From the IMG/VR virus record IMGVR_UViG_3300025410_000028, positions 1-48,367 of that record: a DNA stretch of 48,367 bases; one strand, 5' to 3'. Shown here piece after piece: positions 16,191 to 22,283 of the stretch (the first letter of the stretch is position 1; each line of letters begins with the position of its first letter). The notes beneath the pieces were generated by a model. It was given only the letters and a program-made list of their open reading frames with translations, searched no databases and had not been told where the DNA came from. Both the position numbers and the translations under genes were made by a program. This DNA comes from a virus.

Positions 16191-16385
16191 ATGACTACAC
16201 TAAATAAAATAAATATCGGAAAAACCCTTGGAATTTCTGCTCAGTTAGAAAATCGTATCATTCACGAATTTAACAATGGAGGCTGTAAGTCCTCTTATGG
16301 CTTATCTACGCCTCAGCGTATAGCCTTAATTAAAATCCTATTGGGTGGCAATGCCCCTAAGTGTGAGTGTATTCTCTGCATTTAG
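16191..16385 (+). CDS. Hypothetical small protein
   Basis: 64 residues from ATG 16191, with AAAGGTGG five bases upstream. Mostly helical with a C-terminal CECILC cluster. An in-frame GTG at 16182 overlaps the ribosome site and is unlikely. Not recognised. Confidence 0.6.
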   Translation: MTTLNKINIGKTLGISAQLENRIIHEFNNGGCKSSYGLSTPQRIALIKILLGGNAPKCECILCI

Positions 16386-16398
16386 GCAAATCCCGCCC

Positions 16399-16422
16399 AA
16401 TGTCAGTGGGCTCTGATATAAT
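16399..16422 (+). promoter_or_regulatory. AATGTCAG-family promoter
   Basis: AATGTCAG, 7 bases, TGATATAAT. Precedes the gene at 16454. Confidence 0.75.
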
Positions 16423-16453
16423 AAATCCGTTAAACAAAAGAAAGGAAGTTAAA

Positions 16454-16681
16454 ATGACTTCACTAAAAATAAATTGCCAAGAGTGTGGCAAATCCTGCGG
16501 AGAGATTTCCGTATATGACGCTCCTTATACTGGGGCAACTACTTGCTGGGAATGCACTTTTAAAAATTGCGATCTCTGCTATGGTCAAGGTATCACTGGC
16601 TGGGTTAGCCCTGATGGTGATTTTGATTTTGATTATTGCGAATGCAACCCACTTTGCCTAACACTAGAGGAGGTCAAATAA
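16454..16681 (+). CDS. Cysteine-rich zinc-finger protein
   Basis: 75 residues: CQECGKSC near 8-15, CWECTFKNCDLC at about 34-45 and YCECNPLC near 63-70. Several CxxC knuckles suggest two zinc sites. Ribosome site AAAGGAAG. The stop overlaps the next ATG (TAATG). Function unknown. Confidence 0.65.
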   Translation: MTSLKINCQECGKSCGEISVYDAPYTGATTCWECTFKNCDLCYGQGITGWVSPDGDFDFDYCECNPLCLTLEEVK

Positions 16682-16887
16682 TGACTAACCAAACTATTTT
16701 TGAAGTCGCTTGCCTATACCACGAAATTTGTGGGGCAAGCCAAACTTTTTACTCTGAGGAAGAGTATGACATTTATGGCGATGACTATGTCTGCCCTGAA
16801 TGCTATGATCAGCAAGAAATGGGAATGTATGGGTGGGCAGACTCAAGCGATGCCTTTCCAATGTCTCTAGAATATGACGAAGGGTGA
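16681..16887 (+). CDS. Small zinc-binding acidic protein
   Basis: 68 residues with CLYHEICGA near the N-terminus and CPECYD at about 39-44. Acidic overall. Coupled to the upstream gene by TAATG. Confidence 0.6.
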   Translation: MTNQTIFEVACLYHEICGASQTFYSEEEYDIYGDDYVCPECYDQQEMGMYGWADSSDAFPMSLEYDEG

Positions 16888-16891
16888 TAAT

Positions 16892-17008
16892 ATGAACTTA
16901 GATGAATTTAAAGCTTATGTCCAAAACAAGCGTGAAGAGTCACGCCTTGAAGCAATGTCAGTGCTATCTGATACAATAACAACCTCAAACCCGAAAGAAG
17001 GAAAATAA
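16892..17008 (+). CDS. Mini protein containing a promoter in its reading frame
   Basis: 38 residues (MNLDEFKAYVQNKREESRLE, ending SNPKEGK), ribosome site AAGGG. The AATGTCAG-family promoter of the next gene lies inside its 3' end and is read as A-M-S-V. Ends two bases before the next ATG. Confidence 0.45.
   Translation: MNLDEFKAYVQNKREESRLEAMSVLSDTITTSNPKEGK
16954..16977 (+). promoter_or_regulatory. AATGTCAG-family promoter
   Basis: AATGTCAG, 7 bases, TGATACAAT, inside the 38-residue reading frame. Drives the gene at 17010. Confidence 0.7.
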
Positions 17009-17009
17009 T

Positions 17010-17267
17010 ATGAAAATGCACGAACTCGATACAACAAACTGGAATGCTTACCCTTTCACAGTTAATGGAATTAACTATGTCTCAAAGGTAAAGCCTGAGT
17101 CATCTATGGCAAGGCGTATTTCTCGTGTGCCTGCTGATGTCTTTATTACTATGAATGAACAATGCGTTCGTGAACTTATTGGCAATGCCACTTCAAAGTC
17201 TTTGCTAATTGCGAAACTTTATGAGGTAAATGAAAATGCTAGCGAAGCAGTTATCGAAATTGTCTGA
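17010..17267 (+). CDS. Hypothetical protein with KTN-like small fold
   Basis: 85 residues (MKMHELDTTNWNAYPFTVNG, then a conserved-looking YVSKVKPESSMARRISRVPADVF split over about 23-46). Ribosome site AAGGA. No family recognised; it overlaps the next small gene by 32 bases. Confidence 0.6.
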   Translation: MKMHELDTTNWNAYPFTVNGINYVSKVKPESSMARRISRVPADVFITMNEQCVRELIGNATSKSLLIAKLYEVNENASEAVIEIV

Positions 17268-17373
17268 TAGAGTCCAGCGTATTCAAGAATTGCGACGCAG
17301 TAATGCGTCGCAACCTATACGCAATAAAAAAAAGTACACCCGTAAGCAAAAGTATAAAAAGATAGAGGAATAA
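17236..17373 (+). CDS. Very basic mini protein
   Basis: 45 residues, about one third K or R (RNKKKYTRKQKYKKIEE at the end). GAGG lies 9 bases before the ATG, and the stop is one base before the next ATG. Likely nucleic-acid binding if expressed. It contains a perfect DNA hairpin (17290-17313). Confidence 0.5.
   Translation: MLAKQLSKLSDRVQRIQELRRSNASQPIRNKKKYTRKQKYKKIEE
17290..17313. repeat. Perfect inverted repeat inside the basic mini gene
   Basis: TTGCGACGC, 6-base loop, GCGTCGCAA. Nine GC-rich pairs inside a coding region suggest an operator or an mRNA hairpin. Confidence 0.5.
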
Positions 17374-17374
17374 A

Positions 17375-17629
17375 ATGTCAAATATTTCAACAGCGTTAGC
17401 AATTCAAGAAGCATGTCGTGAAGAAGTTTATAACCCTGAAGCAATGTACTATGCTGCAAAAATTGTAGCAACGGCAGGATTTACTGAAGAGATTGCAGAG
17501 TTGTTGCTTAAGTATGCAGCAACACTATCTGCAGGGGTTGCAACAAAAGTTGTTTCAATAACAATGTCTCGTGATGAATTTTCATCCATGGTATCAGAAT
17601 TAAAAGAGATGGAGTCTATCCATGGCTAA
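17375..17629 (+). CDS. Helical hypothetical protein
   Basis: 84 residues, alanine- and glutamate-rich helices (AELLLKYAATLSAGVATKVV). Ribosome site AGAGGA. Overlaps the next gene by 8 bases. Not recognised. Confidence 0.65.
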   Translation: MSNISTALAIQEACREEVYNPEAMYYAAKIVATAGFTEEIAELLLKYAATLSAGVATKVVSITMSRDEFSSMVSELKEMESIHG

Positions 17630-17837
17630 ACACCCACCAGTCAACAGTGCAAAATGGCATTCAGTTTTTGCAGATGATCAATGCAAGATCTGGCAAGATA
17701 GTAACGATGAAATATTTTTTAAAGTTGCGGTCAAGGGCCAACGTGTTAAATATTTTTATAATGAAACGGGATACAGTGACGTTGCAAGATACTGCAGTGA
17801 TCACCTGGGCATAGCTTATTGGTCCGTCCTAAATTAA
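17622..17837 (+). CDS. Hypothetical small protein
   Basis: 71 residues, beta-rich (CKIWQDSNDEIFFKVAVKGQ, YFYNETGYSDVARYC). Last gene of its unit; a hairpin and a terminator follow. Not recognised. Confidence 0.6.
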   Translation: MAKHPPVNSAKWHSVFADDQCKIWQDSNDEIFFKVAVKGQRVKYFYNETGYSDVARYCSDHLGIAYWSVLN

Positions 17838-17848
17838 TTTTTTGTTGC

Positions 17849-17893
17849 GACGGGTGAGAGAGATGGGTCCAGGAATTGCCACCTGGGCCCGTC
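17849..17893 (+). terminator. Large hairpin after the 17837 stop
   Basis: GGGTCCAGG (17865-17873) pairs with CCTGGGCCC (17882-17890), with an outer GAC/GTC pair set, followed by a T-rich tail. The 17838-18115 gap holds this, the terminator below, a GTGTCG element and a promoter. Confidence 0.55.
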
Positions 17894-17905
17894 ATAATTT
17901 ATTTT

Positions 17906-17942
17906 AAAATGCGGCGTGTTGATTTGACAAACGCATTTTTTT
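17906..17942 (+). terminator. Rho-independent terminator
   Basis: AAAATGCG (17906-17913) pairs with CGCATTTT (17932-17939) and the T-run continues to 17942. The 18-base loop is long. Confidence 0.5.
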
Positions 17943-18053
17943 GTCGGCAAAAATTCATCTAAAATTCACTTTACGGAGTGTCGTCCACAACCCCTGTGGA
18001 TTTTAATTAACCTTCTGTTCATTTAAAATGTCCGAATTATACGCATTTTGGAG

Positions 18054-18082
18054 TTGATAATGTCAGCCCGATAGTGTAAAAT
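18054..18082 (+). promoter_or_regulatory. Hybrid early promoter
   Basis: TTGATA (18054), 17 bases, TAAAAT (18077-18082). AATGTCAG (18059-18066) overlaps it at the family spacing, so this promoter carries both the TTGATW -35 box and the AATGTCAG element. Confidence 0.7.
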
Positions 18083-18115
18083 AGCGGATAGTTAAACAGA
18101 AAGAAGGTAGCAAAT

Positions 18116-18343
18116 ATGCTAATCTCACAAGCCCTAGAAGGCAAATATGTAAAGTCCTCACAAGGACAAGGTATAATCCAGTACGCAGATTTCCGCAAGG
18201 ATATGCACCACTCAACACCAGAAGGCTATCTTGCTTATGCTTGCAAGGTTCGCCCTATCTATAATCCCGAAAGACATAGATTTATTCCAGAAGATTTCTG
18301 GACAACAGTTTATGTAGGCATTGACTCAGAATTGGTGGACTAA
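18116..18343 (+). CDS. Hypothetical small protein
   Basis: 75 residues, beta-rich (MLISQALEGKYVKSSQGQGI, ending VGIDSELVD). Ribosome site GAAGG. The next ATG follows two bases after its stop. Not recognised. Confidence 0.6.
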   Translation: MLISQALEGKYVKSSQGQGIIQYADFRKDMHHSTPEGYLAYACKVRPIYNPERHRFIPEDFWTTVYVGIDSELVD

Positions 18344-18344
18344 T

Positions 18345-18551
18345 ATGACTATTAAACTTGGTGGGCTAGGGCAGACTATCTCTGCCTATTGCCCAGTATG
18401 CTCAGAAAAGATGACCCATATGTGTATTGCTACACTTGGTACGGGTCGTACCGTTCGCTATGCGTGGGAATGTAATGCTTGCGAATTATCTCTTAAATCA
18501 GATAAAGATGGCTATGCTCATCTCTTAACAGAATTGGCTTACTATGCTTGA
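18345..18551 (+). CDS. Zinc-ribbon protein
   Basis: 68 residues: CPVCSEKMTHMC at about 16-27 and ECNACELSL at about 42-50 form a four-cysteine ribbon around a beta hairpin (TGRTVRYAWECNAC). The ATG at 18345 follows the previous stop directly; an upstream TTG is less likely. Function unknown. Confidence 0.65.
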   Translation: MTIKLGGLGQTISAYCPVCSEKMTHMCIATLGTGRTVRYAWECNACELSLKSDKDGYAHLLTELAYYA

Positions 18552-18651
18552 TAAAGAATTAGATCAGTTATGGAATAATTATAAAGAGGCTACTTGGAAC
18601 ACAATGTCAGTACCACCTGCTACAATATGGGAAACAAAGGAGAACGACTAA
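18544..18651 (+). CDS. Mini protein containing a promoter in its reading frame
   Basis: 35 residues (MLDKELDQLWNNYKEATWNT, then MSVPPATIWETKEND). It overlaps the previous gene by 8 bases and its stop overlaps the next ATG (TAATG). As at 16892, the promoter for the next gene is read as T-M-S-V. Confidence 0.45.
   Translation: MLDKELDQLWNNYKEATWNTMSVPPATIWETKEND
18603..18626 (+). promoter_or_regulatory. AATGTCAG-family promoter
   Basis: AATGTCAG, 7 bases, TGCTACAAT. Drives the gene at 18651. Confidence 0.7.
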
Positions 18652-18857
18652 TGTATAAACTAACTGCATCTTATGACGGAAATCCCGCCCCACATTGGAC
18701 AGGTTCGTATGACAATGCACTTGATGCCGTACACGCTTTTGATAAGTGCGTGGATTGGGGTTTTGCAGATGAATATGCAACTTATAATTTATATGAGCCA
18801 AATGGCAGATGTCATACAAAAGTCTTTCACCGCTCAGGCGTAGTGCAAGCAAAGTAA
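18651..18857 (+). CDS. Hypothetical small protein
   Basis: 68 residues (MYKLTASYDGNPAPHWTGSY, then DNALDAVHAFDKCVDWG). The pattern looks like a small alpha/beta fold that shortens a T-x-x-Y-D-N-A-x-x-A-x-x-A-F module seen in several phage hypotheticals. Ribosome site AAAGGAG. Confidence 0.6.
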   Translation: MYKLTASYDGNPAPHWTGSYDNALDAVHAFDKCVDWGFADEYATYNLYEPNGRCHTKVFHRSGVVQAK

Positions 18858-18863
18858 AAGAAT

Positions 18864-18891
18864 TGTCGTGTGACTTAACTCATACACGACA
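18864..18891 (+). terminator. 8-bp inverted repeat after the 18857 stop
   Basis: TGTCGTGT and ACACGACA around 12 bases, containing the recurrent GTGTCG-type word. No T-run, so it may be an operator rather than a terminator. Confidence 0.4.
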
Positions 18892-18905
18892 CGCCCATAG
18901 TGGGT

Positions 18906-18935
18906 TGGACAAAGGTTGGTTCATTATGGTAAAAT
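18906..18935 (+). promoter_or_regulatory. Promoter TGGACA-18-TAAAAT
   Basis: TGGACA (18906), 18-base spacer, TAAAAT (18930-18935). The -35 box carries the GGACA word. Drives the gene at 18965. Confidence 0.6.
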
Positions 18936-18964
18936 ACCACACTAACAACAACAAAGGAGAAAAA

Positions 18965-19129
18965 ATGACAATCGGAAATAACACATACAAGGTAGGCGAC
19001 CTATTCACTACACAGAAGTCAAAGGTCACAGGCACTATCAAGGAAATCAACCCTATCAACGCAACTAACACAAGAGTCTTGCTTGATGTTGATGGTCAAG
19101 AACGCTGGACAACAGTTACACTTGCTTAA
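18965..19129 (+). CDS. Small SH3-like beta-barrel protein (paralog 2)
   Basis: 54 residues: YKVGDLFTTQKSKVTGTIKE then TNTRVLLDVDGQERW. Clear paralog of the 19710 protein (YQIGDLFTTSKTGVTGRI) and more distantly of 14902. Ribosome site AAAGGAG. Probably a small beta-barrel. Confidence 0.7.
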   Translation: MTIGNNTYKVGDLFTTQKSKVTGTIKEINPINATNTRVLLDVDGQERWTTVTLA

Positions 19130-19157
19130 TTAAATAGTTATGGGTGGGCTGGCAACA

Positions 19158-19181
19158 AATGTCAGCCCTACCTGCTACAAT
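19158..19181 (+). promoter_or_regulatory. AATGTCAG-family promoter
   Basis: AATGTCAG, 7 bases, TGCTACAAT. GGGCTG upstream pairs with CAGCCC within the motif, so it could also form a hairpin. Drives the gene at 19222. Confidence 0.7.
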
Positions 19182-19221
19182 ACAACTCTTAAACAAACCC
19201 GAACAGAAAGTAGAAAAATAA

Positions 19222-19638
19222 ATGGCTAGAGCAATCTCCGTAAAAGTAGCAACACCAAAGGTCATCAACGCACTAGAGTCAAAGTTGGCTCAGTTAGAGT
19301 CTGACCTTGCAACATCACTAGCAAACGAGGAAGCGTTCCAAATTGCTTGGAAAGATTATCAAACACAGTTGCAGAATTATGCTGTTGCAAATATCTCACA
19401 GGCAACCAACTTCCGTGTATCACACCGCAACTATCACGGAACAGTAAATATTGACTATGATGTTCCAAATAACTTGGCTGGATTCCCAGTAGAGCCAAAG
19501 CGTGATTTCGAGGTAGTGTATGAACACACAGTTACTTCTGCAAAAACAGAAATCGCAAATGCTCTCAACATCTTGCGTATGACAGATGAGGAATATGTAT
19601 CTGCCTCAACTATGAAGTCTATCGCTTCATACCTCTAA
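19222..19638 (+). CDS. Hypothetical coiled-coil protein
   Basis: 138 residues. Residues 10-50 are helical (VINALESKLAQLESDLATSL), the middle is beta-like (F-R-V-S-H-R-N-Y) and the end is helical. It lies between two SH3-like paralogs with its own promoter. Not recognised. Confidence 0.7.
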   Translation: MARAISVKVATPKVINALESKLAQLESDLATSLANEEAFQIAWKDYQTQLQNYAVANISQATNFRVSHRNYHGTVNIDYDVPNNLAGFPVEPKRDFEVVYEHTVTSAKTEIANALNILRMTDEEYVSASTMKSIASYL

Positions 19639-19709
19639 ATAAGTAACGACCTGAGCATAGTCGCTAAACTGCTCACCACTATACCCCGAATATAGCAAAG
19701 GAAAAAATA

Positions 19710-19880
19710 ATGACACTACAAGGATACACATATCAAATTGGTGATCTATTCACAACATCTAAAACAGGTGTAACAGGTCGCATCACAAAGTTTTCACCAG
19801 TATCAAATAAAGTTACTCGTGTTCAGTTGCAATTAGCAAATGGACAACAGCGTTTTGCAATGGTAAAAACATCTAAGTAA
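19710..19880 (+). CDS. Small SH3-like beta-barrel protein (paralog 3)
   Basis: 56 residues (MTLQGYTYQIGDLFTTSKTG, then VQLQLANGQQRFAMVKTSK). Ribosome site AAAGGA. Preceded by a TCGCTAAACT box and followed by a two-stem RNA structure. Confidence 0.7.
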   Translation: MTLQGYTYQIGDLFTTSKTGVTGRITKFSPVSNKVTRVQLQLANGQQRFAMVKTSK

Positions 19881-19886
19881 ATAATT

Positions 19887-19940
19887 AGCGGGTCGTGAGT
19901 GATAACAGGTAAGTGTCTAAGTAGCCTTAGACCACCCGCT
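19887..19940 (+). ncRNA. Two-stem RNA structure in the 3' region
   Basis: AGCGGGT (19887-19893) pairs with ACCCGCT (19934-19940), enclosing GTCTAAG-TAGC-CTTAGAC (19915-19932) and an unpaired 21-base strand. It lacks a T-run, so it is either a complex terminator or a stable RNA end. Confidence 0.45.
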
Positions 19941-20006
19941 TAATTTAAAAGCTGCGACACGCCCGATGTTGTCGGCAAATTGTCAACTCGACACGCCGTT
20001 ACGAAA

Positions 20007-20030
20007 GTGAACATTACGTGAACATTTACG
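20007..20030 (+). repeat. Tandem GTGAACATT(T)ACG repeat
   Basis: Two adjoining copies, 11 bases apart, resembling the GGACATTTACGG units elsewhere. The 19941-20112 gap contains this, CGACACGCC words and a promoter. Confidence 0.5.
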
Positions 20031-20060
20031 GAACTCTGGCTCTGCGGTTACGATTGGACA

Positions 20061-20084
20061 AATGTCAGTGGAGTCTGTTATACT
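20061..20084 (+). promoter_or_regulatory. AATGTCAG-family promoter
   Basis: AATGTCAG, 7 bases, TGTTATACT, preceded by TTGGACA. Drives the DUF932-type gene. Confidence 0.75.
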
Positions 20085-20112
20085 AGCGACACCTAATAGA
20101 AAGAAGGAAAAT

Positions 20113-21150
20113 ATGACTAACCCAATGTCACAAGTTCATCGCTCAGAAGTTGAAGATGGATCTGTATCTCTCGCTGTATCTCTACGCTCTAACCCTGCGT
20201 GGCATAGTTTTGCTAACAAGGTATTCAATCAAGATGAGGCTGTTACCACAGCGCAAATGCTTGAGGGTGCTAATCTTGCAAATTGGAATGTGCAACTAGA
20301 ATCTGTTTCAGATTTGCTTGCAGATAACTACACAACAGTTTCAGATAACTATCTTGTTGTTCGTGATAACCCTGTTACAGCGGGACAGAAAGATGTTCTG
20401 TCAGTTGTAGGTTCACGCTATAAGACAGTTCAGAATGAAGATTTGTTTGCGTTTGCAGATAATATTCACGATGGCAATTCAGATGTTTATTGGGAAAGTG
20501 CAGGCTCTCTCAAGAATGGTCGTGTTGTATTTGGCACAATGTCAATTCCCCGCACAATGGTTCTTGATCCTGAGGGTGCTAACGATCAGACTAATCTTTA
20601 TCTAGTTGTCTACACCTCACACGATGGTTCAGTAGCGGTTCAATCTGCTATTACCCCTGTTCGTGTTATGTGTCAGAATACACTTAACCTTGCAATGCGT
20701 CGTGCTAAGCAATCTTTCAAGATTCGCCACACTCAGACAGTAGATGGCAAGATCGCTGCTGCTCGTGAGGCTCTTGGTTTAACTTTCTCCTATATGGACG
20801 AGTTCGAGAAGCAGGCTCAAGAGTTGTTCTCTCGTGAAGTAACCAACGCTAAGTTTAGCGAGATCATCAACAAGATGTATCCTAAGCCTGAAGTGGACAA
20901 GAAAGGTGCTGTAAAAAAGTGGGAGAACAAGGTTGTTCTTCTTGATGAGTTGTACCACAACTCTCCTACTAATGCTAACATCAAGGGAACGGCTTGGGGT
21001 GTTGTTAATGCACTTACTGAACGCCTTGATTACTATCGCACAGCCCGTAAAGGTGGCGATTCACTTATGGCTGGTGCAAGTGGATTTGATCCAGTTGTAA
21101 CAGCAGAAAAAAATAAAATTGTTAAGCAGGTTCTTGCTTTAACCGCTTAA
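20113..21150 (+). CDS. DUF932 / TIGR03299 phage-plasmid protein
   Basis: 345 residues, the largest protein of the early region. NPAWHSFANKVFNQDEAVTT at the start, VVGSRYKTVQNEDLFAFAD, VYTSHDGSVAVQSAITPVRVMCQNTLNLAM (split here as three blocks) and IRHTQTVDGKIAAAREALG are hallmarks of the DUF932 family found in phages and plasmids, whose role is unknown but may concern replication or recombination. The ATG at 20113 has an AAGGA ribosome site. A strong hairpin follows. Confidence 0.88.
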   Translation: MTNPMSQVHRSEVEDGSVSLAVSLRSNPAWHSFANKVFNQDEAVTTAQMLEGANLANWNVQLESVSDLLADNYTTVSDNYLVVRDNPVTAGQKDVLSVVGSRYKTVQNEDLFAFADNIHDGNSDVYWESAGSLKNGRVVFGTMSIPRTMVLDPEGANDQTNLYLVVYTSHDGSVAVQSAITPVRVMCQNTLNLAMRRAKQSFKIRHTQTVDGKIAAAREALGLTFSYMDEFEKQAQELFSREVTNAKFSEIINKMYPKPEVDKKGAVKKWENKVVLLDELYHNSPTNANIKGTAWGVVNALTERLDYYRTARKGGDSLMAGASGFDPVVTAEKNKIVKQVLALTA

Positions 21151-21164
21151 TAAAAAAAATAAAA

Positions 21165-21188
21165 GTGGCGGAGCAAAAGCTCCGCCAC
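21165..21188 (+). terminator. 10-bp hairpin after the DUF932 gene
   Basis: GTGGCGGAGC, AAAA loop, GCTCCGCCAC. It lies 14 bases after the stop and just before tRNA-Asp; no long T-run follows, so it may separate mRNA from tRNA by processing. Confidence 0.6.
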
Positions 21189-21193
21189 TCTCT

Positions 21194-21267
21194 GATCCCA
21201 TAGATCAATTGGTTAGATCGCTACCCTGTCACGGTAGAGGTTGCGGGTTCAAGTCCCGTTGGGATCG
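21194..21267 (+). tRNA. tRNA-Asp (GTC)
   Basis: Acceptor GATCCCA/TGGGATC, anticodon loop CTGTCAC, T-arm GCGGGTTCAAGTCCCGT. Discriminator G, CCA not encoded. The only plus-strand tRNA in the window, away from the minus-strand cluster. Confidence 0.95.
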
Positions 21268-21282
21268 CATAGTAAGATTTAT

Positions 21283-21334
21283 AATCTCACATGTTGAGAT
21301 TTGCCGACAATAGACAAAATGGACATTACGGACA
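21283..21334. repeat. Hairpin and phased GACA array
   Basis: AATCTCA-CATGT-TGAGATT (21283-21301) is followed by GACA at 21306, 21313, 21322 and 21331, then ACTTTACGGA. Same word and spacing as at 14445 and 15945. Confidence 0.55.
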
Positions 21335-21366
21335 ACTTTACGGATCTCCTGAAATTTTTCTGGACA

Positions 21367-21390
21367 AATGTCAGTGGGGTATGCTAGAAT
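21367..21390 (+). promoter_or_regulatory. AATGTCAG-family promoter
   Basis: AATGTCAG, 7 bases, TGCTAGAAT, with TGGACA just upstream. Drives the gene at 21421. Confidence 0.75.
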
Positions 21391-21420
21391 ATGCCCTATA
21401 ACTACGAACAAAGGAAATAT

Positions 21421-22104
21421 ATGCCAAACTGGGTATTTAATGGTCTAACAATTGAAGGTAATCCTGAATCTGTAACTAAGTTAGTTAATCAGATGAATCA
21501 ACCATTTGAGGTTATGCACGACTCTTATGATATGGATACAGGTAAGTTTATTAAGAAAGATGTTCTTTACTCCGCCCCGATTTTTGCTTTCTGGAATATT
21601 GTCAAGCCAACAGATTTAGAAGCCTACAACAAGCAACCAGATCGTTCATTACCAATTCAAGAGCAACTTAAATTCCAAAGCGATTATTGGTATGACTGGA
21701 ATATCCGTAACTGGGGTGTCAAATGGGATGTAGCCGTATCTGAGGAAAGCAAGTATTCAAATACTTATATGGAAGGTCCTACAGAAAATGGTGATAACTT
21801 AGTAGTCTATTATAACTTTGAGACTGCTTGGGGTGTAGCAGATGAAGCACTAATTAAACTATCGTCTCAGTATCCCGACCTGTTATTCACATTGTCTTTT
21901 GAAGAAGAGACAGGCTGGGGTGGGGAATGGGAATTCCTCCGTGGAGAAATCATTAGCCAATCTGAATATGAAACCAAGTGTAATGAATGTGATGAATATA
22001 ACACTATGTCATATTGCGAAGATTGCGAAAATGATGTATGCTCTGCTTGTGGATATGGATCAGAGGATGTTTGTGAAACTCATAGGGAAAAGGTGGAGGG
22101 ATAA
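21421..22104 (+). CDS. Api92-like protein with C-terminal zinc fingers
   Basis: 227 residues. The start MPNWVFNGLTIEGNPESV is the hallmark of Api92-like phage proteins with a ferredoxin-type fold (MPNWC-x-N-x-L-x-I-x-G). FAFWNIVKP and NWGVKWDV fit the same family. The last 40 residues add CNECDEY, CEDCENDVCSAC and a C-x3-H, so a zinc-binding tail is fused. Start at 21421 with AAAGGA is preferred to an in-frame ATG at 21391, which overlaps the -10 box. Confidence 0.8.
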   Translation: MPNWVFNGLTIEGNPESVTKLVNQMNQPFEVMHDSYDMDTGKFIKKDVLYSAPIFAFWNIVKPTDLEAYNKQPDRSLPIQEQLKFQSDYWYDWNIRNWGVKWDVAVSEESKYSNTYMEGPTENGDNLVVYYNFETAWGVADEALIKLSSQYPDLLFTLSFEEETGWGGEWEFLRGEIISQSEYETKCNECDEYNTMSYCEDCENDVCSACGYGSEDVCETHREKVEG

Positions 22105-22283
22105 TGTCAGTAGAGGTTATTAAATATATTAAAGAACAACACACAAAACTCCTCAGCATCTATAATGATGCTAGGGACAATGTGGAAATTCCTGAAGATG
22201 AGTATTTTGAATCAGATGCTTACTATGAAGGGTCTATTAACACATTGGAAGATATCTTAAATAAGTTTGGGGTAAATGTATAA
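22104..22283 (+). CDS. Acidic hypothetical protein
   Basis: 59 residues (MSVEVIKYIKEQHTKLLSIY, then acidic). TAATG overlaps link it to both the Api92-like gene and the next gene. Not recognised. Confidence 0.6.
   Translation: MSVEVIKYIKEQHTKLLSIYNDARDNVEIPEDEYFESDAYYEGSINTLEDILNKFGVNV

Noticed and set aside
22103-22126. Tenth AATGTCAG-family promoter at the start of the 59-residue gene
   Set aside because: AATGTCAG is present as the start codon region, but the -10 position reads TATTAAAT without the TG extension, and the ATG would be inside the promoter. Probably chance.
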